Source: Apilactobacillus kunkeei DSM 12361 = ATCC 700308 (GTDB taxonomy: Bacteria > Bacillota > Bacilli > Lactobacillales > Lactobacillaceae). From it: a stretch of DNA of 59,447 nucleotides. The stretch spans positions 1-59,447 of the forward strand of contig NZ_JXDB01000013.1 in the NCBI RefSeq assembly GCF_001281265.1, read 5' to 3'. The translations under genes were made by a program, and so were the position numbers. Under the pieces are notes generated by a model, which saw only the letters and a list, made by a program, of their open reading frames with translations, did not search any database and was not told the origin of the DNA. This document shows, one piece after another, positions 27,154-36,114 of the stretch. Numbering within the stretch: position 1 is the stretch's first letter; the number at the start of each line of letters is the position of its first letter.

Positions 27154-28104
27154 TTATTTAGTTGGTAATTCGCCTTCAACGATTTGGTCTAACGTTGTCA
27201 TAGAAGGAATAAAGAACACGTTACCGGTCACTGGATCAGAAAAATCTAGTAAGCGGTCGGATTGCCCAAACATGTTTTCAAGCATGCGCTTAGTAACTGT
27301 CCAATGTCTAGCATAACCAATGAAGTATGTTCCGGTCTTACCTGAACTAGGATCTGAGAATGGGACATTCATTCTGACAATCTTGTGTTCAACACCATCG
27401 TCGTTATCTTGAGATGCGACGTTATGAGAATTTTCCAATTTTTCGTCATCTTCTAATTCTAAATCGGAGTATTTTTTTCTTCCGATAGCCTTTTCTTGGT
27501 CTTCCGTCTTTAATGCATTCCAAGCATCCATGTTGTGGATGTATTTTTGGGCAAATGCGTATGAACCATTTTCAAAATCAGGATCTTCATCCCCAATAAT
27601 AGCGTATCCTGAAGCCTTTTGAATTTCAGGATTTTCAGTTCCATCAACAAATCCGATGATAGCTCGACCTTCAAAATATCTAAATCCCTTTGTTTCATCT
27701 TCAACGGTTGCAAAATCACGGTAGTAATTTCTAATTTGACTAGCAACTTCATATACAACTGCTTCTGAATCAGCACGAATGTGGATAAATAAATCGGCAG
27801 GTGTTGATGGTGAAGTATATTTAGGTCCCTTCACTGGTTTAAAGTCTTCTAATTCTTGTGGCTTCTTCGCGTCAGCAAATAGATAATCCCATGCTGAGTT
27901 AGAGAACCCAAACGCTACTTTCAAATGTTCTTCAGGATATCTGATATTCATTGAACGTAAAATGGCTTGTTCTCTAGATACTAATTCGACAACTTTTTCA
28001 CGGTCATCGTCTGCGTTACTTCTATTAATAGTTAATGTCGTAAATAATACATTTTTTCCCGCATCTTTATATACGTCTTGTGCATCAGTAGGATCGAATG
28101 GCAT
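27154..28104 (-). CDS. DyP-type haem peroxidase
   Basis: 316 residues, normal for the family. Dye-decolourising peroxidases use a haem b and H2O2 to oxidise varied substrates. The hallmark GxxDG motif is present as GFVDGTENP with distal Asp154; H227 in ENSHNVAS is the likely proximal haem ligand, and the distal Arg is in FIGYARHW. No twin-arginine or Sec signal is seen, so the enzyme is cytoplasmic, and no encapsulin gene is adjacent. Divergent from the catalase gene, with a perfect PerR box 21 bases before its start codon. Confidence 0.9.
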   Translation of the reverse strand: MPFDPTDAQDVYKDAGKNVLFTTLTINRSNADDDREKVVELVSREQAILRSMNIRYPEEHLKVAFGFSNSAWDYLFADAKKPQELEDFKPVKGPKYTSPSTPADLFIHIRADSEAVVYEVASQIRNYYRDFATVEDETKGFRYFEGRAIIGFVDGTENPEIQKASGYAIIGDEDPDFENGSYAFAQKYIHNMDAWNALKTEDQEKAIGRKKYSDLELEDDEKLENSHNVASQDNDDGVEHKIVRMNVPFSDPSSGKTGTYFIGYARHWTVTKRMLENMFGQSDRLLDFSDPVTGNVFFIPSMTTLDQIVEGELPTK

Positions 28105-28125
28105 GGTAGTACCTTCTTTCGTTAT

Positions 28126-28140
28126 TTATAATGATTATAA
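28126..28140. promoter_or_regulatory. PerR box between DyP peroxidase and catalase genes
   Basis: TTATAATGATTATAA is a perfect 7-1-7 palindrome identical to the PerR consensus. It overlaps a probable -10 region of the DyP gene (minus strand TTGATT, 16 bases, TATAAA). Repression released by peroxide is expected; effect on the divergent catalase gene is likely but not shown. Confidence 0.85.
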
Positions 28141-28285
28141 ACTAATAATCAATATTATTATAACTCATTTTAAACATGATGAACGATAAAAATTAAAAAA
28201 ATTATTAAAATTTTGAGCATATATTATCATAAGTTTTTATTTAGCATTACAATGTTGGTGTATAAACATAAAGGGGGAATTATTC

Positions 28286-29731
28286 ATGACCAAACTAACT
28301 ACTGATGAAGGTCAACCATGGGCAGATAACAATCATTCATTAACTGCCGGAAATCGTGGCCCTGTTTTATTACAAGACTACCAATTAATTGAAAAATTAG
28401 CTCACTTTAACCGTGAACGTATTCCAGAAAGAGTAGTCCACGCTAAAGGCGCCGGTGCTAAGGGTGTTTTCACTCTTACCCGTGACATGAGCGATTATAC
28501 AAAAGCAGACTTGTTCAACGGTAAAGGCAAGCAAACACCTCTTACCATTCGTTTCTCTGAAGTTGCTGGTGAATCAGGTTATCCTGATACCATCAGAGAT
28601 GTGCGCGGTTTCGCAATGAAGTTCTACACTAATGAAGGAAATTACGACATCGTTGGTAACAACACACCTATCTTCTTTGTTAATGATCCTTTGAAGTTCC
28701 CAGACTTCATTCACTCACAAAAACGTGACCCTGCTACCCATCTTCGTTCAGAAGATATGCAATGGGACTTCTGGTCACACTCACCTGAATCACTTCACCA
28801 AGTAACCTATTTAATGGGTGACCGTGGTAATCCTGCTAGCTACGCTAACATGAATGGTTACGGTTCACATACATTCAAGTGGGTTAACGCCAAAGGAGAA
28901 GTTTACTGGGTTAAGTACCACTTCATCTCAGAACAAGGCGTTAAGAACATGACCGAAGACCAAGCCTCCAAGGTCGCTTCTGAAAACACTGACTACTTAA
29001 TTCAGGATTTATATGACCGTATTAAGAATGGTGACTATCCTAAGTGGAAGGTATGTGTTCAATTAATTCCCTATGAAGAAGGATTAAATTACAAGTACGA
29101 CATTTTTGATGTTACCAAGACCGTTTCTCACAAGGACTACCCACTACAAGAAATCGGTGAGTTCGTATTAAACGAAAACCCTGAAAACTACTTCAATGAT
29201 GTTGAAGAAGCATCATTCTCTCCTGCTAACCTAGTTCCAGGAATTGAACCTTCAATGGATAAACTATTACAAGGTCGTTTATTTGCTTATAAAGACGCCG
29301 CTAGATACCGTTTAGGTGCCAACTACGAACATCTTCCTGTTAATAGTCCAAAAAACGAAGTTCATAACTATGCTCGTGACGGTTATATGTCCCAAGGTCA
29401 AAATGGTGACGTTAACTACGAACCAAATCAATATGAAGATGCTCCACACGAAGATCCTCATGCAAAGATTAAGCCATTTGCAGTTGAAGGCGAAGCCAAC
29501 AGCTACAAGACCTATGACGAAGACCCATACTCACAAGCTGGTGCACTATATCACGTCTACTCAGACGATGAAAAAGACCGCTTAATTCAAGCTATCAAGA
29601 AACACCTAGGTAGCGTTAAGAGCCATGATACAAAAGTACGTCAAACTAAGCTATTCTACCGTGCAGATCATGACTATGGTAAACGCGTCGCAGACGCTTT
29701 AGGCCTAAATATGGATGAAATTTCTGAATAA
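28286..29731 (+). CDS. katA: Haem catalase (clade 3, monofunctional)
   Basis: 481 residues. Splits H2O2 to water and oxygen using haem b. The distal His52 is in RVVHAKGAGAKG, the conserved Asn in DIVGNNTPIFFVND, and the proximal haem ligand Tyr335 in RLFAYKDAARYRLG. All core motifs are intact, so the enzyme should be active when haem is supplied; lactobacilli generally cannot make haem. A GGGGG ribosome-binding site precedes the start. Single gene with a strong terminator, divergent from the DyP gene. Confidence 0.96.
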   Translation: MTKLTTDEGQPWADNNHSLTAGNRGPVLLQDYQLIEKLAHFNRERIPERVVHAKGAGAKGVFTLTRDMSDYTKADLFNGKGKQTPLTIRFSEVAGESGYPDTIRDVRGFAMKFYTNEGNYDIVGNNTPIFFVNDPLKFPDFIHSQKRDPATHLRSEDMQWDFWSHSPESLHQVTYLMGDRGNPASYANMNGYGSHTFKWVNAKGEVYWVKYHFISEQGVKNMTEDQASKVASENTDYLIQDLYDRIKNGDYPKWKVCVQLIPYEEGLNYKYDIFDVTKTVSHKDYPLQEIGEFVLNENPENYFNDVEEASFSPANLVPGIEPSMDKLLQGRLFAYKDAARYRLGANYEHLPVNSPKNEVHNYARDGYMSQGQNGDVNYEPNQYEDAPHEDPHAKIKPFAVEGEANSYKTYDEDPYSQAGALYHVYSDDEKDRLIQAIKKHLGSVKSHDTKVRQTKLFYRADHDYGKRVADALGLNMDEISE

Positions 29732-29742
29732 TTGATAAAAAT

Positions 29743-29779
29743 TACGCTGGTATGATTGTTGTCATACCAGTGTTTTTTT
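29743..29779 (+). terminator. Terminator after katA
   Basis: CTGGTATGA pairs with TCATACCAG, followed by a T run. Confidence 0.88.
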
Positions 29780-29924
29780 GACTTTTGTTTCAGCAATGTA
29801 ACAATTAATAATATAACTGTAACCATGTAATAACGTTACTGATATATAACTTCGATATAGTATTAACCATCATAAGAAATCGAAAGAAAAAATTTTTAAG
29901 GTATATATAAAGGAGTTATGTTTC

Positions 29925-30296
29925 TTGAATAACGTTACAAAATCTTTTATCAAATTCACAGTAATCGCATTTACATCATTATTAATTTTATTTGCAATTA
30001 ATTTCGCTAAAAACGACATTCATGCTGATGCCTCAGTTAACTGGCAACACGTTGCTGAAAAGAATCTAAGCAAGAAAAACATCGCCGCAAGACGCTGGAT
30101 TTCATTTCACGAATCAACTAACAGATATCATGCAAGAAACGGTGTTTGTTACGGTAAGTTCCAATTAGATATCAGCTACCTACATGGTGATAAATCAAAG
30201 AAGAACCAAGAATTAACTGCCAACAGATACGTTGCTAGTCGTTACGGTTCATGGGTTAACGCCAAGAAATTCTGGCAAAGACACCACTGGTACTAA
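29925..30296 (+). CDS. Apf/transglycosylase-like secreted protein
   Basis: 123 residues. A signal peptide (hydrophobic 10-28, cleavage near IHADA) is followed by a compact C-terminal domain: AARRWISFHESTNRYHARNGVCYGKFQLDISYL and ANRYVASRYGSWVNAKKFWQRHHWY. This is the C-terminal domain of lactobacillus aggregation-promoting factors and related cell-wall proteins, with a lysozyme-like Glu in HES. No LysM domain, so it is a minimal form. Starts at TTG, nine bases after GGAG; an ATG six bases earlier is out of frame and stops at once. Probably acts in cell-wall remodelling or cell shape. Confidence 0.82.
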   Translation: MNNVTKSFIKFTVIAFTSLLILFAINFAKNDIHADASVNWQHVAEKNLSKKNIAARRWISFHESTNRYHARNGVCYGKFQLDISYLHGDKSKKNQELTANRYVASRYGSWVNAKKFWQRHHWY

Positions 30297-30298
30297 AA

Positions 30299-30336
30299 TA
30301 AAAAACAGCTTAGCTAATCGCTAGGCTGTTTTTTTT
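30299..30336. terminator. Bidirectional terminator
   Basis: An ACAGC...TAGC / GCTA...GCTGT stem with A and T runs separates convergent genes ending at 30296 and 30335. Confidence 0.8.
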
Positions 30337-31495
30337 ATTGTCTAAACATAATTGTTTTGTTATCCGCTTGAAGAATTTCTTGATATAACATGTGTGCAGA
30401 TTCGATAGTTTGGTTAGATAAAGTCCAATACTTACCTTCTAGGTTAGTAACATCTTTTAAATCACTAAGATCAATTTCAGTTCTTATGATGTATTCAGCA
30501 GCAAAATTATTGTTATCGATTACTAAATGCTGGCTACCATCAATGGAATAACTAGGATTACTCTCAAAAACATCGACGATATCTTGTAGCAAGGCGTTGG
30601 CGGTTGGTTTTCTTCCAGCCCCTTGACCTAAGAAACCTAGTGGTCCAATCGTGTCCCCGGATAGTTGGACGTAGTTCAAATTGCCATTAACGTTCGCAAC
30701 GGTATTATCAACCGGTAATAATGTTGGTTCAATTGAAATAGCTAGTTTATCTTGATTATACAAGCTCGCCTTTCCAATTAATTTAATATTCATATTACGA
30801 CTCGAGAAGAAATCAACATCTTCCTTTAGTAAATTTCTAATACCGATTTTCTTAATCGCATCCCCTGGTTTAACAATTGTATTAAACGCTAAATCAGTGG
30901 AAATACATAACTTATTTTCAACATCATAACCATCGATGTCAGCTGTCGGATCAGCTTCAGCGTAACCTAAATCTTGCGCCTGCTTCAGTGCTTCGGCAAA
31001 GCTAACGTGTTGGTGTGCGATTGCATCAATAATGAAGTTACTAGTTCCATTTAGGATTCCTCCTATCGATTGAACATCGTCAATTCGTAGCGCTCTTTTG
31101 AGGTTTTGAATCCATGGTATTCCACCGGCGACACTTGGTTCAAAGCGAAACGAAACATGATTTCGTGCGGCCTCATGGATAAATTCTTCCATATACTTAG
31201 CTACAACTGCTTTATTGGCAGTAACCACATTCTTATGAGCTTTAAAAGCATCCATAATCATCTCATAAGCTGGGTGAATGCCACCCAATGTTTCTACAAT
31301 CACCTTAATGTCATCATTATCTAAAATTGATTGATAATCATTAGTCTTATTTTGATTTGCATCTACTTTTTCTTTTCTTACCCATATGGCTGATACGTTT
31401 AACTTTTCGTTAAGTCGTGGGCTCTCATCGATAATTTCTTTAACCCCACCACCGACGGTTCCAAGTCCTAAAATCGCGATATCCAAACCGATCAC
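30335..31495 (-). CDS. hom: Homoserine dehydrogenase
   Basis: About 386 residues. Reduces aspartate semialdehyde to homoserine with NAD(P)H. The Rossmann motif IAILGLGTVGGGV opens the protein; VVTANKAVVAKY, the catalytic-domain SVAGGIPWIQNLKR, GILNGTSNFI and GYAEADPTADIDGYDVENKLCI (catalytic Asp and Lys) are present. The C-terminus is short, about 60 residues after the catalytic domain, with a partial ACT-like region. The frame is open to 31555, but a TATTATAT promoter element there favours the GTG at 31495. Divergent from thrC. Confidence 0.92.
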   Translation of the reverse strand: MIGLDIAILGLGTVGGGVKEIIDESPRLNEKLNVSAIWVRKEKVDANQNKTNDYQSILDNDDIKVIVETLGGIHPAYEMIMDAFKAHKNVVTANKAVVAKYMEEFIHEAARNHVSFRFEPSVAGGIPWIQNLKRALRIDDVQSIGGILNGTSNFIIDAIAHQHVSFAEALKQAQDLGYAEADPTADIDGYDVENKLCISTDLAFNTIVKPGDAIKKIGIRNLLKEDVDFFSSRNMNIKLIGKASLYNQDKLAISIEPTLLPVDNTVANVNGNLNYVQLSGDTIGPLGFLGQGAGRKPTANALLQDIVDVFESNPSYSIDGSQHLVIDNNNFAAEYIIRTEIDLSDLKDVTNLEGKYWTLSNQTIESAHMLYQEILQADNKTIMFRQ

Positions 31496-31595
31496 ATCTT
31501 TTCTTTTGTATGTATATAATAAACACTTGTTTTTTATTAATAAACAGATTATCATGTAATCAAATCTTTTTCAACCACACAGGAGGATATCAATT

Positions 31596-33101
31596 ATGGA
31601 AAAATACACTAGCACTAGAGATAAAAATATCGAAATTAGTTCGTTTGATGCGATTATCAAGGGCTTTTCGGATGACGGTGGCTTATTCGTTCTGCCAGAC
31701 TTAGCCAGTCATAATATTAATATCGATAAAGTTATCGACCAAAGTTACCAAGAAATTGCCTTCGATGTTGTTAAAGCATTGCTACCTGAATTTTCAGACT
31801 TCCAAATCGCCAACAGCATTCACGAAGCATACGATGATGGTTTCGATGATTACGAAATTACACCTATTAAAGATGTCGATAACTTCTCAGTTCTAGAATT
31901 ATTCCATGGTCCCACCTGTGCATTCAAAGACGTCGGACTTCAATTATTACCAAAACTAATGCAACAATGCCTACCTGAAAACAAGCACGTAATGGTACTA
32001 GCAGCTACTAGTGGTGACACCGGTACTGCTGCCCTTGCTGGTTTTAAAGATGTCGACAAGATGGGGGCAATGGTCTTCTACCCACAAAACGGAGTCAGCA
32101 TGGTACAAAAACAGCAAATGTTGACCACTAAGGGTTACAATACCAGAGTTGCTGCTATCAATGGTAATTTTGACGACGCGCAAACTAACGTCAAAAAAAT
32201 CTTCAACAACCAAGTACTAAAGGAAAAAATTGGTGATGGCAACTCACTATCAAGTGCTAACTCAATTAATATCGGTCGTTTAGTTCCACAAATCGTTTAC
32301 TATTTCGATGCTTACAAGCAAATGGTCAAAAACGGGAAAATAAACGTTGGGGACGAAATCATCTTCACCGTCCCTACCGGAAACTTTGGGGATGTTTTAG
32401 CCGGATACTACGCCAAGTTATTAGGACTACCCGTGAAGAAACTAGTAATTGCATGTAACTCAAATAAAGTCTTAGCAGATTTCTTTGAAAATGGTGTTTA
32501 TGATCGTAACCGTCCATTTTTTAAGACAATTGCGCCAAGTATGGATATCCAAATTTCTAGCAACTTCGAACGTCTTTTGTATTACAAGAGCGGTGAAAAC
32601 GTTGATTATGTAAAGGCACTAATGGATGACTTAGAACATGATGGCAAGTATGAAGTACTTCCAGAAATATTGGCATCCATCAAAGAAGATTTCATCTGCG
32701 GATACAGTGATGATGAAGAAATAAAAGCATCCATTAAGGAAGTCTTTGAAAAATATCACTACCTAATGGATCCGCACACTGCTTCCGGATACCGTGTTAC
32801 ACGTGAAACACAAGCTAATTATCCAGATACACCTGTCGTAATGCTAAGTACAGCTAGTCCATATAAATTTGTCGACGCAGTTGCTGATGCCATCATCGGC
32901 GAACACCGTCAAAATCCAATTGAAACTAGTGATCTATTAGTTGAAAAGACTGGAATCGAAATGCCAGAACAACTAAGACAAATCTGGCACGATGAAGCTA
33001 TTGTCCCTGCCAAAATCAATCCTGAAGAAATGGAAGAATTGGTGGTCGATACAATAAAGGATGTGTTTGAAAATGATAAAAGTAAGAGTTCCCGCAACTA
33101 G
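31596..33101 (+). CDS. thrC: Threonine synthase
   Basis: 501 residues, the long (E. coli/yeast-like) type. Converts O-phosphohomoserine to threonine with PLP. The N-terminus YTSTRDKNIEISSFDAIIKGFSDDGGLFVLP is typical, PLP Lys111 is in FHGPTCAFKDVG, and LAATSGDTGTAAL and the phosphate-binding TVPTGNFGD follow. AGGAGG precedes the start. It leads a three-gene unit with thrB, whose start lies inside its 3' end, and an ACT-domain regulator. Confidence 0.96.
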   Translation: MEKYTSTRDKNIEISSFDAIIKGFSDDGGLFVLPDLASHNINIDKVIDQSYQEIAFDVVKALLPEFSDFQIANSIHEAYDDGFDDYEITPIKDVDNFSVLELFHGPTCAFKDVGLQLLPKLMQQCLPENKHVMVLAATSGDTGTAALAGFKDVDKMGAMVFYPQNGVSMVQKQQMLTTKGYNTRVAAINGNFDDAQTNVKKIFNNQVLKEKIGDGNSLSSANSINIGRLVPQIVYYFDAYKQMVKNGKINVGDEIIFTVPTGNFGDVLAGYYAKLLGLPVKKLVIACNSNKVLADFFENGVYDRNRPFFKTIAPSMDIQISSNFERLLYYKSGENVDYVKALMDDLEHDGKYEVLPEILASIKEDFICGYSDDEEIKASIKEVFEKYHYLMDPHTASGYRVTRETQANYPDTPVVMLSTASPYKFVDAVADAIIGEHRQNPIETSDLLVEKTGIEMPEQLRQIWHDEAIVPAKINPEEMEELVVDTIKDVFENDKSKSSRN

Positions 33102-33927
33102 CGCAAATATCGCGATGGGTTACGACTGTCTAGGCATGGCCATCAACCTATTTACAGCGATTGAAATTGAATATTCTGAAAAATTCAATATCACCGGTTG
33201 TGATGAAGCTTTCCAAAATGAAGACAATCTGGTCTATCAAGGATTTATTCAAGGATGTAAATATTTAAAAAGAGCGGTTCCTACCATCTCAATTGATATT
33301 CAAAGCGAAATTCCAGAATCACGTGGTCTAGGTAGCTCATCTGCTTGTATCGTCGGTGGAATAATTGGTGCATTTGAATACTTCAAAAAAGATGTCGATA
33401 AGGACGTCATCCTCCAAATTGCCACTGCCATGGAAGGACATCCCGACAACGTTGCTCCTGCCATCTATGGTGGATTATGTATGGCATTTGAAGATAGCAA
33501 TGGTCACTATGACATTATCAAGTACCCCATAGATGATTCTTACTACTTCACTGCGATCATTCCGGACTTCAAAGTATCCACCAGCGAAGCCAGAAAAATT
33601 GTCCCTAAAGAAGTTAAAACTTCAACCGTAGCCCATCAACTCTCTCATTGTTTAGCAATGTTAAACGCCCTATCCAATGGTGACATAAAACAACTAAACG
33701 ATTCCATCGATGATCGTTTGCATGAGCCCTACCGTCAAAAACTAATCAAAGGATTTGATGATATTAAAAATATCGTCAAATCAAATGATTCTATCGTATA
33801 TATCAGCGGAAGCGGATCAACGCTAATAATCATTAGTAATTCAACTGATAGACGTGATAAAATAATAGAAGCGTTGCAAAAACGATTCGAAAAATTCGAC
33901 ATTAAAAATGTTGAAATCATGAACTAA
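33073..33927 (+). CDS. thrB: Homoserine kinase
   Basis: 284 residues, GHMP kinase. Phosphorylates homoserine for ThrC. MIKVRVPATSANIAMGYDCLGMAI is the family start, PESRGLGSSSACIVGG the ATP-binding motif 2, and SGSGSTLIIISN the C-terminal motif 3. The frame is open to 33061, but the ATG at 33073 begins at the conserved N-terminus. It overlaps the end of thrC by 29 bases. Confidence 0.96.
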   Translation: MIKVRVPATSANIAMGYDCLGMAINLFTAIEIEYSEKFNITGCDEAFQNEDNLVYQGFIQGCKYLKRAVPTISIDIQSEIPESRGLGSSSACIVGGIIGAFEYFKKDVDKDVILQIATAMEGHPDNVAPAIYGGLCMAFEDSNGHYDIIKYPIDDSYYFTAIIPDFKVSTSEARKIVPKEVKTSTVAHQLSHCLAMLNALSNGDIKQLNDSIDDRLHEPYRQKLIKGFDDIKNIVKSNDSIVYISGSGSTLIIISNSTDRRDKIIEALQKRFEKFDIKNVEIMN

Positions 33928-33929
33928 CG

Positions 33930-34376
33930 GTGGTGAGAACAATCAGTAAGTACTATATTGTCGATGACTCGCTTCTACCAGAAGCATTCGGGAAGGTCAT
34001 TGAAGCAAGAAAAATGATTGATAACGGGGAAGTCAAAAACGTCAGTGAAGCCGTCAAAAAAGTCGGCATCAGTCGTGCTAGTTACTACAAGTACAAGGAC
34101 TACGTTTACGAAGCCCAACAATCATCATGGCAACGAAAAGCCGTTATTTCATTTTTACTAAGTCATAAAAGTGGTATCTTATCCAAGGTTTTGAATTCCA
34201 TTTCAAACCGTGATGCCAACATCTTAACTATCAACCAAAATATCCCCATTAATGATTCAGCCAGTGTCGTGATTTCACTGGACTTGAGTCAAATGGATGG
34301 AACAATCGATGAATTAATCGCAGATATCAGTTCAATTGATGGAACAAACAAGGTTAACCTAGTCGCTGTTGAGTAA
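33930..34376 (+). CDS. ACT domain protein (UPF0735/PheB-like)
   Basis: 148 residues. Residues 1-65 resemble a small helical DNA-binding-like segment (KVIEARKMIDNGEVKNVSEAVKKVGISRASYYKYKDYVYE), and about 72-145 form an ACT domain (KAVISFLLSHKSGILSKVLNSISNRDANILTINQN). This is the UPF0735 or PheB group. Position at the end of the threonine unit, two bases after thrB, suggests that it senses an amino acid of this pathway, perhaps threonine, and modulates the pathway. GTG start (33930 or 33933). Confidence 0.88.
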   Translation: MVRTISKYYIVDDSLLPEAFGKVIEARKMIDNGEVKNVSEAVKKVGISRASYYKYKDYVYEAQQSSWQRKAVISFLLSHKSGILSKVLNSISNRDANILTINQNIPINDSASVVISLDLSQMDGTIDELIADISSIDGTNKVNLVAVE

Positions 34377-34404
34377 TTAGAAAAGAGATGCTAACACTCG
34401 GTCT

Positions 34405-34556
34405 AATACATAGAATGGTAATTACAATCCATAAATTACAATTTATGGATTACACTTTCATGTTTAATTCAGGCCATTCTACTTATACCCATCCGTATAG
34501 GCAAGGAGATTTAAATGATAATAAAAAAGACTCAGCAATCGCTGAGTCTTTTTTAG
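34405..34556 (+). ncRNA. Structured element with 13-codon ORF and terminator (candidate small RNA or remnant)
   Basis: After the threonine unit, TAGAATGG (34411-34418) can pair with CCATTCTA (34474-34481). These enclose a perfect 11-bp hairpin (34426-34436 with 34441-34451, loop TACA). A TATAC/GTATA hairpin (34484-34499) follows, then AAGGAG (34503-34508), an ATG at 34515 opening a 13-codon frame (MIIKKTQQSLSLF), and an intrinsic terminator whose arms are that frame. No clear promoter is seen; it may be made from the thr transcript. No known riboswitch class is recognised. Confidence 0.35.
34523..34556. terminator. Bidirectional terminator after the threonine unit
   Basis: AAAGACTCAGC pairs with GCTGAGTCTTT around AATC with T residues on the plus strand and A residues for the opposite direction; it also closes the GPP34-like gene. 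Confidence 0.88.
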
Positions 34557-35248
34557 ATTGTGCTTGTTTTGGTCTTGGTCATATATGATGCCGGTTGTTC
34601 TTTAGCAACTAATGCAGCAACGTTTCTCATATGATCACCGAAGATATTGATTAATTCTTGAATATGATCATATTCAGGATGTTCTGATAGTCGTTTCAAT
34701 CTAGTACAAATCACACGACGTTCACGACTCTTAAAGCATAACTTCAATTGACGGCTAACCGTTAGCATCTTCGCTAAGCAGTATACATTAACTGTCATTG
34801 GAGCTGAGCCCATCATTTGATCATAAATTGCCTCAATAATTTCTTGGTTAGTTTGATTTTTGGGTACAAAGGTTCTTACCTTGTGTACCAATCCCTTTTT
34901 CTTTTCTAAAACATGGCCACCCTCATAAAACTGTTCACCTAACGCCATGTAAGTATGTTTCATTACATCAATGTTTTGCAAAAGTTTTGCCATGATTGTA
35001 TCCACATCTTCATTCTTATTACGGATGATTAAATCCATAAAAGAATTCAAGAAGTATAACTTGTGTGGTAAATTGTCGACTATGTCGATTCGGTTATCTT
35101 CACCTAATTTAATTACACCTGCAGCCGCTAAGTCTAACAAACAGCTATCTACAAAATAAGCACGTAGACGAACATTTTTTAGCATTACGCGGCTATCTTT
35201 AGACTTACTAGTAATTAAAAAGTACATTTCAGCAGTTGTAAGAGCCAT
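34553..35248 (-). CDS. GPP34 (GOLPH3/Vps74)-like protein
   Basis: 231 residues, no signal peptide. MALTTAEMYFLITSKSKDSRVMLKNVRLRAYFVDSCLLDLAAAGVIKLGED and the following helix-rich pattern fit the GOLPH3 fold (GPP34), which in eukaryotes binds phosphatidylinositol-4-phosphate at the Golgi; bacterial members are of unknown role. The match is by pattern, not strong motif. The ATG at 35248 has GGAGG nine bases upstream. It is 39 bases after a glycerophosphodiesterase gene, so a link to membrane lipids or teichoic acid is plausible. Confidence 0.5.
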   Translation of the reverse strand: MALTTAEMYFLITSKSKDSRVMLKNVRLRAYFVDSCLLDLAAAGVIKLGEDNRIDIVDNLPHKLYFLNSFMDLIIRNKNEDVDTIMAKLLQNIDVMKHTYMALGEQFYEGGHVLEKKKGLVHKVRTFVPKNQTNQEIIEAIYDQMMGSAPMTVNVYCLAKMLTVSRQLKLCFKSRERRVICTRLKRLSEHPEYDHIQELINIFGDHMRNVAALVAKEQPASYMTKTKTSTI

Positions 35249-35287
35249 AATATAGCCTCCATGAGTAGAATAAAAGTATTCTAACAC

Positions 35288-35998
35288 TTATTTGTCTTTT
35301 TTGTTACCTTTTTTTCTTTCGACTTCATTTCTAATCTTAATCGCTCGTTCAAAATTATTGGTGAACACCCCAGCAACGTTACGTTTCATAATGAAACGTA
35401 ATCGAAGATTGCCGTTAACGGTCCAGATGCGTTCAACGTCTTCAATATCAGGTTGGTAAAAACGAAGGTGCAATGCATCTAGGTGATTAGCAGCCATGAA
35501 TTCCCTAGGATTGTCAATCCGATTACCGGTCAAGAATGCAAACTTAGCATCGTGGGTAATAGTTTGAGCAATCTTAATTGAGGACAAATTAAAAGACGAG
35601 TAAATAATTGGGTGAATTAATTCGTATTCATCCACCATTTTAATAACGATTTCTTCAATGTTCTTGTAGTGAATCTTATTGGTCTTGAATTCTAAGTTAA
35701 CGTAGACATCCCTGCCCTCGACTAATTCTAAGACCTCCTGTAGCTTTGGAATTGGTTCGTAATTAGACAATGAAAAACGTGATAATTCTTCATATGTATA
35801 ATCCTTTACATATCCTCTACCATCAGTTGTGCGATCAATTCGTTCATCATGAATTACGACGGGGACGTTGTCCTTGGTTAAATGAACATCAAATTCTAAC
35901 CCTTCAATATGGTTATGCAGTGAATAACGAAATCCTTGTAGCGAATTTTCTGGGTATAAATCTGGTACACCACGATGACCATAAATTACAGTTTTCAT
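35288..35998 (-). CDS. Glycerophosphodiester phosphodiesterase
   Basis: 236 residues, cytosolic GDPD (UgpQ-like) that hydrolyses glycerophosphodiesters to glycerol-3-phosphate. Catalytic residues are visible: H8-R9 in YGHRG, E17-N18, E35 and D37 in GLEFDVHLTKD, and H50 in VVIHDE. NLEFKTN carries the later Glu-Lys. The ATG at 35998 follows a GGGGGG element; upstream frame to 36061 is not used. First gene of a unit with the GPP34-like gene. Confidence 0.93.
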   Translation of the reverse strand: MKTVIYGHRGVPDLYPENSLQGFRYSLHNHIEGLEFDVHLTKDNVPVVIHDERIDRTTDGRGYVKDYTYEELSRFSLSNYEPIPKLQEVLELVEGRDVYVNLEFKTNKIHYKNIEEIVIKMVDEYELIHPIIYSSFNLSSIKIAQTITHDAKFAFLTGNRIDNPREFMAANHLDALHLRFYQPDIEDVERIWTVNGNLRLRFIMKRNVAGVFTNNFERAIKIRNEVERKKGNKKDK

Positions 35999-36114
35999 TT
36001 GAAAGCCCCCCTCATTTTTCTTTTCCCTAATCAATAATAATGCTATTTTTTTATTTTGCAACCAAAGTCTATATAAATGTTACAATAAACTTATTCAAAG
36101 ATAAGAGGTGTGCC

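Noticed and set aside
29797-29831. WalR box before the Apf-like gene
   Set aside because: TGTAAC/TGTAAT hexamers are present at 29797, 29818 and 29826, but the spacing does not match the known direct repeat of 11 bases.
34388-34588. 66-codon frame after the threonine unit
   Set aside because: No ribosome-binding site, crosses the terminator and runs into the opposite gene; the hairpins explain the region better.
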